64,000 bases of DNA, taken from contig CAZBAI010000001.1 of NCBI GenBank assembly GCA_964490175.1, forward strand, positions 44,100 to 108,099, written 5' to 3'. The DNA is from RGIG3077 sp964490175. Its GTDB lineage: Bacteria; Bacillota; Clostridia; Oscillospirales; Ruminococcaceae. Below are positions 58,823 through 64,000 of this stretch, one piece after another; position 1 is the first letter of the stretch, and every line of letters begins with the position of its first letter. The notes below the pieces were generated by a model. The model had not been told where the DNA came from and made no database searches. It worked only from the letters and a program-made list of their open reading frames with translations. The translations under genes were made by a program, and so were the position numbers.

Positions 58823-60835
58823 TTAGTTTTCGCTTGCAGAAAGCTGTGAGGGATGCTTTGTGAAAAAGTCTACCCTTGGTGCCAAAAATTTCGGCTTGTG
58901 GTTTTCTTTGATATTTTCATAGCTGTAAATATCATCGAAAATCTTGCTCCAATCCCACATTTGATCGCCGATTCCGAGATAATCGCAAACCATTTCGGTG
59001 CCCTCGGGGGCGAGTGGGTGAAGCAGAATATTTGCAACCTTGACCATATAGAACATATTACGCAAGGTATATGCACGGAGTTCGTTATCATTATTTTTCT
59101 CGGCTGCGGTGATGTTTTTCGACCAGAATTTATTTGCATTTCGTATAAAGCTGTCGAGAACATACATAACCTGATGAAACTCAAATTTATACATATGCTG
59201 TTCGTACTTCAAAACAGCCTGACGTGCGGTGTTTAAAACGTCGTTGTCGATATCGCCGGCAGGCAGAACGCCTTCAAAATATTTCTGCGAGGTATAAAAG
59301 CACGAGCGAACCATGCGGTTGAAGACATTGGTGAGAAGGTTGCCCTCTTTTACAACGGGGTCGGCTGCATTCGGGTCGGCTTCGCTATCATAGACCTTTG
59401 GCATAAAGCTTACGCTTTTCATGGCAAGACCAAGACTTAAAAAGTGGGAACGGAGTTGGTCGGGGGTATAATAATCGAGCAAATCGGCAGCCATGGGCGG
59501 TTTTATGCTTGAGCTTGACGAAGCTTTTTTGTTCATGAACAGTATGTGATTTACCGGAACAAGCGTTGAAAGCTGCATATCGCCGTTTTCGGAAAGGTGG
59601 CAGTTTTCGCCCTGCAAAGCCATAAACAATGCCTGCTGGGCGATTCCGTAAAAATAAATGTTATCGGAACCGATAAACTGATATATTCGGCATTCGTCGG
59701 AGCACCACCAGTTTTTCCATTCGTTTTCATCACAGCCAATCGATTCGAGATATGTTTTCGTAAACGAAATCGGCGCCCAGAGAGATTCGGGCCAAACCCA
59801 TATCGTAAGGTCATTCTTGCCGTCGAAATCAGGCGCCTTGACGCCCCATTTTACGTTGCCGGTGAGCCTGAAAGGAACGAGCGTTTTGCCCGTGCGGTAT
59901 CTGAAACCGCTTTTAGTTAGAATTTCGCACGCCTTGTCACACATATTGAGTTTTTCAAAGGTGATTGCAAAGGAGGTTTTTTTAGGGTTGTCCGCATCAC
60001 GGATATCATGCTTTGGGAGCTTGGGCGCAATTTGAAGATACTTGTCGTAAAGCTCCTTTTTGATATATATGACGGGCTGCTCTAAAAATTCTTTCACCGT
60101 ATTTGAAACGATTTTTCTTGTATTCGGTTCGCATTTGATTTTATCGACATATTCATTGAGAAGCGAATAAAAATCAACCAGCTTGAAGTACCAATTATCA
60201 ACTTGGCGCATTTCGGGCGTTTGACCTGTTAATGTGCTTTTGGGGTCGATGAGGTTTTCGGGCATATACTGATGACCTAAGTCGCATTCATCGGCATAAC
60301 CTTTTTCGGATTGGCAGTTCAGCACGGGGCATTTTCCGACAACCTGCCTGCCGTTGAGAAATTTGCCGGCGCAAGCGTCATAAAACTGCGAGGTCGTGCG
60401 CTTTTCGAGATGACCGTTTTTATACAGCTTCATGAGTATTTCGTTGCTGACCTGCTGATGAATTTGACTTGCACGGTCAAGACCGGAGGCGGCAAAAAGA
60501 TTGCAGCTGATTTTATAGCTTTCGAGTGTGGATTTTTGGTTTTCGTGATTGCTTCTTACAAAGTCCTCTATTGTTCCCGAAAACTCGCCGCTTTCGCATT
60601 TTACACGGTAGTTTTCTTCGATGGGCGAACCGTAGCAGTCCGTTCCCGAAACGAATATTACGTTTTCTTTGCCGATTCTGTCACGCAAAAATCTTGCGTA
60701 AAAGTCAGCCGGAATGAAAACGCCGCCGATGTGCCCGAAGTGCAGACTTTTGTTGCCGTAGGGCATACCCGCCGTAATTACGGCACGCTTTGGAAACTTC
60801 GGTCTTTCAGGCTCTCTTTTTACAAATTCATTCAT
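58823..60835 (-). CDS. metG: Class I tRNA ligase of methionyl type, divergent
   Basis: 670 residues. N-terminal class I signature is HFGHIGG in place of the more common HIGH context. SGTDCYGSPI, a Cys cluster likely to bind zinc (around residues 150-190), RQVDNWYFKL and QFIGSDNIYFYG follow. The KMSKS loop is replaced by KKASSSSS (about residue 455). The C-terminal helices are of the MetRS anticodon type (MVRSCFYTSQKYFEG). No C-terminal EMAP-like tRNA-binding domain is present. It most likely charges Met-tRNA, but it could be a second, specialised synthetase beside a standard MetG elsewhere. Confidence 0.8.
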   Translation of the reverse strand: MNEFVKREPERPKFPKRAVITAGMPYGNKSLHFGHIGGVFIPADFYARFLRDRIGKENVIFVSGTDCYGSPIEENYRVKCESGEFSGTIEDFVRSNHENQKSTLESYKISCNLFAASGLDRASQIHQQVSNEILMKLYKNGHLEKRTTSQFYDACAGKFLNGRQVVGKCPVLNCQSEKGYADECDLGHQYMPENLIDPKSTLTGQTPEMRQVDNWYFKLVDFYSLLNEYVDKIKCEPNTRKIVSNTVKEFLEQPVIYIKKELYDKYLQIAPKLPKHDIRDADNPKKTSFAITFEKLNMCDKACEILTKSGFRYRTGKTLVPFRLTGNVKWGVKAPDFDGKNDLTIWVWPESLWAPISFTKTYLESIGCDENEWKNWWCSDECRIYQFIGSDNIYFYGIAQQALFMALQGENCHLSENGDMQLSTLVPVNHILFMNKKASSSSSIKPPMAADLLDYYTPDQLRSHFLSLGLAMKSVSFMPKVYDSEADPNAADPVVKEGNLLTNVFNRMVRSCFYTSQKYFEGVLPAGDIDNDVLNTARQAVLKYEQHMYKFEFHQVMYVLDSFIRNANKFWSKNITAAEKNNDNELRAYTLRNMFYMVKVANILLHPLAPEGTEMVCDYLGIGDQMWDWSKIFDDIYSYENIKENHKPKFLAPRVDFFTKHPSQLSASEN

Positions 60836-60891
60836 AAATTTCTCCGTTTCAGCCGCATGATGCGACGTAAAAATTTAGTAATCAAAAAAGT

Positions 60892-60920
60892 ATTATACCA
60901 TTATCCGCCGAAATATACAA
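60892..60920 (-). promoter_or_regulatory. Promoter of the metG-yajC unit
   Basis: Leftward TTGTAT (60920-60915), 17-base spacer, TATAAT (60897-60892), in the 95-base gap before metG. Confidence 0.65.
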
Positions 60921-60931
60921 GGGGTAATTTC

Positions 60932-61579
60932 TTAATTTATGCATTTTTTCAAAGCCGCAAAAAGTTCGGCGGCGATTATTCCGTGCCCCTGTTCACTTGG
61001 GTGAATACCGTCCCACAGCCAATAGCGCATATCGAAATTTTTGGCGGCAATGTTAAATTTTTCCTGCAAGGGGATATATTCGGCGTTGTATTTATCAGCC
61101 AAATCCTTTATTGCACTGCGATATTGTTCAAGCAAAGCTTGCCATTGCTTGCAGGCTTTATCGTGGGGGCTTATCGGAAAATAAAACGGTTCGAGCAAGA
61201 AAATTTTCATATTAGGGAGATTTTGCGCACACTTTTGAAGCAGCCTTTCATAGCGATTGGCAAAGCTACTTGGAGAAGTGGGCTTTCTGCCCCAAACCGG
61301 ACCGTCGTTTATGCCGCACAAAAGCGTGAGAATATCGGGATTTACGGCAATAATGTCCCTATCGGCACGGCGCAATATTTTGCCGATTGTATTGCCCGAA
61401 ACGCCTCGGTTTTCAAACTCAAAACGAATATCGGGATATTCGAGCGCCAACATTCCGCAAACCGAGAAAGCGTAGCTGTGCCCGATTTGATGGTTGCCGT
61501 CCCAGCGGAGTTTTTCGTCTTTATTGCGGTTTCCGTCGGTGATGGAATCACCTTGAAAAAGAATTTTGATGTTTCTCAT
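60932..61579 (-). CDS. SGNH/GDSL hydrolase
   Basis: 215 residues, ATG 61579 behind AGGGATA. Block I QGDSITDGNR with the nucleophile Ser, block III CGINDGP, block V WDGIHPSEQGHG with Asp/His. There is no signal peptide, so it acts in the cytoplasm. Likely a carbohydrate esterase or acyl esterase; the substrate is unknown. It is 12 bases downstream of the dnaC-like gene, so co-transcribed with the replication loader genes without obvious logic. Confidence 0.9.
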   Translation of the reverse strand: MRNIKILFQGDSITDGNRNKDEKLRWDGNHQIGHSYAFSVCGMLALEYPDIRFEFENRGVSGNTIGKILRRADRDIIAVNPDILTLLCGINDGPVWGRKPTSPSSFANRYERLLQKCAQNLPNMKIFLLEPFYFPISPHDKACKQWQALLEQYRSAIKDLADKYNAEYIPLQEKFNIAAKNFDMRYWLWDGIHPSEQGHGIIAAELFAALKKCIN

Positions 61580-61591
61580 AATCAAATATCC

Positions 61592-62602
61592 CTATATACT
61601 ATTATAATATGTTTTTTTGTATGTGCTTTCGTATTTTTTCTTGTAGCGAATATCCTCGCCGTAAAAGCGCAGATAATCGAATACGGCAAAAAGGCGTGAA
61701 ACGATTCTGTCGTCATATCTGGCGTTGAACTGCTCTTTTGAAAGGTTTGTGCTTATAACGGTGCAAAGACCCTTATTTAATCTGGTGTTGATTATATTGT
61801 ATATGGTTGAAGCGTAAAAGCTGTTTTTTTCATATTCCGCACCCAAGTCGTCAAGAATAAGCAAGTCCACATCAAGAAGCATTGAAAGAGTGTCGCCGTC
61901 GCTTTTTCCGAAATGCTCACGTTCAACCTGCATAAGATAATTGACGATTGAATCGTAAGCAACGCTGTATCCCTTTGAAATGACCTTGTTTGCAATGGCA
62001 AGCGAAAGGTGAGTTTTGCCCAGACCCGTTTTACCCAGCATAAAAATTCCGTTTGATGACGGCGTGAAGTTTTCGGCAAAATCTTTGCAAAATTCAAAAA
62101 CCTTGCACATTATAGAGTAGACATCTTCGCCGTTGTCACCTTTGCAATCTTTGTAATAATCAAGATTAAAGCTGTCAAAATCGGTCAGTTTCATCGCTGT
62201 GGCGGAATTGAGATGTTGTGCGGAGAGCTGTGAAACAAGCTCATAAAAGCATTTGCAACGCTTTGAATTGACATAACCCGTATCGCCGCAAAGCTCACAT
62301 TTATGCTTGATATCAAGATAATCGGGCGCAAACCCTCTTTCCTTTAAAATCTTTTTCAGCATAAGCTGAGCCTGCGTGTTTTCGTTTTCGAGCTTCTTTA
62401 TCTGATTTGCAATATCTTCGCCTTTTGTCAACAGTTCAAAAAGCTTGATTCCCGTTTGCGCAAGTTCACTGTTGATTGCCGTAATTTCGGGGCAACAACG
62501 TTCTGCTTTGCTTTGGCGTGCCGCCAAGCTTTGTTCGGCATCAATGCGCCGCTGTGCGATTATATCGCTTGCTTCTTTATATATATTGTTTTTAATATTC
62601 AT
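61592..62602 (-). CDS. dnaC: Helicase loader ATPase (DnaC/DnaI-like)
   Basis: 336 residues. N-terminal coiled-coil region (1-100), a zinc-binding pattern CELCGDTGYVNSKRCKC (102-118), and an AAA+ domain with Walker A GKTGLGKTHLS, Walker B LLILDDLGAE, sensor 1 ISTNLS and the arginine region RIVSRLF. It loads the replicative helicase at the origin. It follows the DnaD gene by seven bases, the common Firmicute dnaD/B-dnaI order. Not an IstB transposition helper: no istA is nearby and the N-terminus is DnaI-like. Confidence 0.9.
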   Translation of the reverse strand: MNIKNNIYKEASDIIAQRRIDAEQSLAARQSKAERCCPEITAINSELAQTGIKLFELLTKGEDIANQIKKLENENTQAQLMLKKILKERGFAPDYLDIKHKCELCGDTGYVNSKRCKCFYELVSQLSAQHLNSATAMKLTDFDSFNLDYYKDCKGDNGEDVYSIMCKVFEFCKDFAENFTPSSNGIFMLGKTGLGKTHLSLAIANKVISKGYSVAYDSIVNYLMQVEREHFGKSDGDTLSMLLDVDLLILDDLGAEYEKNSFYASTIYNIINTRLNKGLCTVISTNLSKEQFNARYDDRIVSRLFAVFDYLRFYGEDIRYKKKYESTYKKTYYNSI

Positions 62603-62609
62603 TATATAT

Positions 62610-63611
62610 TTATTCCTTTCCCGGAGCTATGCCTATGGCGAGTGCGTCAAATTTATCAAGATCGTAAGAATGCTCGTTGCCTTTTGACGGCGGCTTTTTG
62701 CCGTTTGATTCAAAGTTGTCAACGTCGTCGGCGGTTTTTAAGCCGCTTTCATGCCAATTCATAATGATTTTGTTTATATAAGGAAATTTTAACTCGCCGA
62801 TTGCATCAATTGTTCGGTCATAGGCTTTAAGCAACAGCTGGCTTGAAATGCCCAATGACTGCCATTGCTCAATGATTTTGCGCTGTTTTGACGACGGATA
62901 GTTTTTCAATTTGAAAAGTTGTATTATACTATTTATATATGTGTTTTGCGCAGTGAGCCGTGCGACTTCATCATTGGCTTTTTCAAATGTATTTATGTTA
63001 TTTGAAAACCATGAATTTGCAAGAGTTTCGATATAACGTGCGTTTGCTTTGCCGCAATCGGCGCAGTATTCGCAAAGCGTCAGAATAATTTCGGCTTCAA
63101 ACATTAGCGTATCGTTCATCCAAATAATGAGATTCTGCTCTGAATATGTAAGCGGACGTGCGAATGATTGTTGAATACTGTGCGCCAAAAATTGCAGTTT
63201 CGTACTCTTATTTATAATCGCTTCGATTTCCGTCGGCTTGAGTCGTGCCGGTGAATAATTCGTTGCGCTTGTGATAATCGGCGCAGTGTTTTGCTCTTGC
63301 ATGGGCTGCTGAGTGGGCATAGGGGCAGAAATAGGCTTTGCAAGGACGATGGGGGAGGTGGCATTTAAATCGCCCGATGAGGAAATAACGCCGAGATGTT
63401 CCCAAAAAGCAAATGCGTCATCTACCGTTTCGCCTGAAAGACCGATATCGGCACAAATTTGCTCGGTGCGAACGTTTGCACTGCCGTGGCGCAGCATATA
63501 AAGAAGTACTTTGATTGAAGCGCCTGAGGCTAATTTGATGTAATTGTCTATGATTGCGGCAGGCACGGCAACAACGCTGTTCCACATTCCGCTGTTGATT
63601 TTATATTCCAT
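62610..63611 (-). CDS. DnaD domain replication protein (DnaB/DnaD-like)
   Basis: 333 residues from ATG 63611, which has GGAG seven bases upstream. N-terminal winged helix (SIKVLLYMLRHGSANVRTEQICADIGLS), Gln/Pro-rich linker (about 100-130), DnaD/DnaB-C domain (about 140-215; YTFSEQNLIIWMNDTLMFEAEIIL) and a second helical domain (KLKNYPSSKQRKIIEQWQSLGISSQLL) ending in the family motif. It remodels origin DNA and recruits the loader. Upstream of the loader gene in one unit. Confidence 0.9.
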   Translation of the reverse strand: MEYKINSGMWNSVVAVPAAIIDNYIKLASGASIKVLLYMLRHGSANVRTEQICADIGLSGETVDDAFAFWEHLGVISSSGDLNATSPIVLAKPISAPMPTQQPMQEQNTAPIITSATNYSPARLKPTEIEAIINKSTKLQFLAHSIQQSFARPLTYSEQNLIIWMNDTLMFEAEIILTLCEYCADCGKANARYIETLANSWFSNNINTFEKANDEVARLTAQNTYINSIIQLFKLKNYPSSKQRKIIEQWQSLGISSQLLLKAYDRTIDAIGELKFPYINKIIMNWHESGLKTADDVDNFESNGKKPPSKGNEHSYDLDKFDALAIGIAPGKE

Positions 63612-63839
63612 ATGGTTTCTCCGAGATATATTGAACTGTACATAACAGTATAACACAAATCGAAAAATAATGCACTACTTTTTTGAATTATTCTAAAGAT
63701 ATTTTTGAGATTTGTTTTGCTGATATCGATGCGAAAATGCGGCAAAAAGTGCAAAAAATCACCCCCGATTGTGCAAGTTGCATATATATCGAAGAAAATA
63801 CAGGGTCGAAACTTGTTGAAAAAAACATTCAAAAAAGTG

Positions 63840-64000
63840 TTGACAAATGCAAAACAGGGTGATATAATATATAAGCACTCTGACGAAGGGGTGCGGACAG
63901 CAACGAAATGAGAACGGTGGAACCGATTCCTTTCGAGCTGAAAATATCGGCATCTTGAAAATTGAACAATGCAAAAGAAGACCCTTGAAAAAGGTATTAT
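63840..64000 (+). promoter_or_regulatory. Strong promoter and leader of a probable rRNA operon (cut by window edge)
   Basis: TTGACA (63840-63845), 17-base spacer, TATAAT (63863-63868), the only perfect consensus promoter in the window. The 120 bases after it hold no ORF, a short hairpin-prone part (CGGTGGAACCG), and GCATCTTGAAAATTGAACAATGC, which resembles boxA antitermination sites and the leader/spacer sequences ahead of Firmicute rRNA genes. Divergent from dnaD. The following gene is outside the window, so the 16S RNA is inferred. Confidence 0.65.

Noticed and set aside
60311..61699. 462-residue rightward ORF opposite metG and the SGNH gene
   Set aside because: Spans two well-supported minus-strand genes, has no ribosome site or recognisable domain; a shadow frame.
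61592..62602. IstB-type transposition helper
   Set aside because: No istA or IS ends nearby; the DnaI-like N-terminus and the adjoining DnaD gene show a helicase loader.
63900..63960. T-box-like GGTGGAACC near the right end
   Set aside because: Only about 60 bases separate it from the promoter, too short for a T-box specifier stem, and the flanks fit an rRNA leader better.

Overview
The window looks like chromosome of a low-to-mid GC Firmicute of the Oscillospiraceae/Ruminococcus type. Evidence: AAGGAGG-type ribosome binding sites with frequent TTG/GTG starts, many TTGACA-17-TATAAT promoters, and Firmicute markers (TIGR04086 protein, DnaD/DnaC loader pair, hisS-aspS pair, YrzB-like DUF1292 protein). 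A GH9-CBM3c cellulase carrying a type I dockerin points to a cellulosome-forming fibre degrader such as the R. flavefaciens group. Species cannot be fixed from the sequence alone.

Layout. 1-4.1 kb: end of a surface polysaccharide cluster (CDP-glucose synthesis and 4,6-dehydration, a reductase/epimerase, an RmlC-like epimerase, UDP-galactopyranose mutase). 4.1-11.7 kb: CDF transporter, HtrA protease, GtrA-like protein, CNNM/CorC protein, and an NfeD-like plus flotillin pair. 11.7-12.7 kb: about 0.9 kb without genes that has its own leftward promoter and terminator and three diverged structured repeats; I read it as a long non-coding RNA and consider it the most interesting part of the window. 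12.8-14.6 kb: DUF1292 protein with a Cys/Asp tail, 6S RNA, AzlCD exporter. 14.7-18.6 kb (minus): a membrane SPFH protein coupled to a ribbon-helix-helix regulator with a 26-bp palindrome over their promoter, DegV, and an orphan solute-binding lipoprotein. 18.7-27.7 kb (minus): a probable single operon MBOAT-DHHW-FkbH-ACP-TtcA-two paralogous membrane proteins-ComM. Its first four genes form a plausible acyl-tailoring system for surface glycans.

28-37.4 kb: Ca2+-type P-ATPase; a secreted multidomain protein followed by a 31-residue ORF; purC; a MacB-like ABC exporter. 37.4-41.9 kb (minus): YdcF, TSCPD, PHP phosphoesterase, RluA-type pseudouridine synthase, and an NfeD/SPFH pair split by a hairpin-rich remnant resembling an IS200/IS605 right end. 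42-44.2 kb: a four-domain flavodiiron protein and a free-standing rubredoxin, an O2/NO detoxification unit typical of strict anaerobes. 44.2-49.5 kb: phosphoglucomutase, WYL regulator and the GH9 cellulase. 49.6-63.6 kb (minus): CNNM protein, aspS, hisS, mgsA, minD, tsaB/tsaE, a HAD phosphatase, yajC, a class I (methionyl-type) tRNA synthetase, an SGNH hydrolase and the helicase-loading genes dnaC/dnaD. The window ends just inside what looks like the leader of an rRNA operon on the plus strand.

Recurring theme: three SPFH proteins, two NfeD-type proteins and two CNNM proteins lie in 64 kb, so membrane-domain and ion homeostasis functions are over-represented. No tRNA genes, CRISPR arrays, intact transposons or prophage genes were seen.
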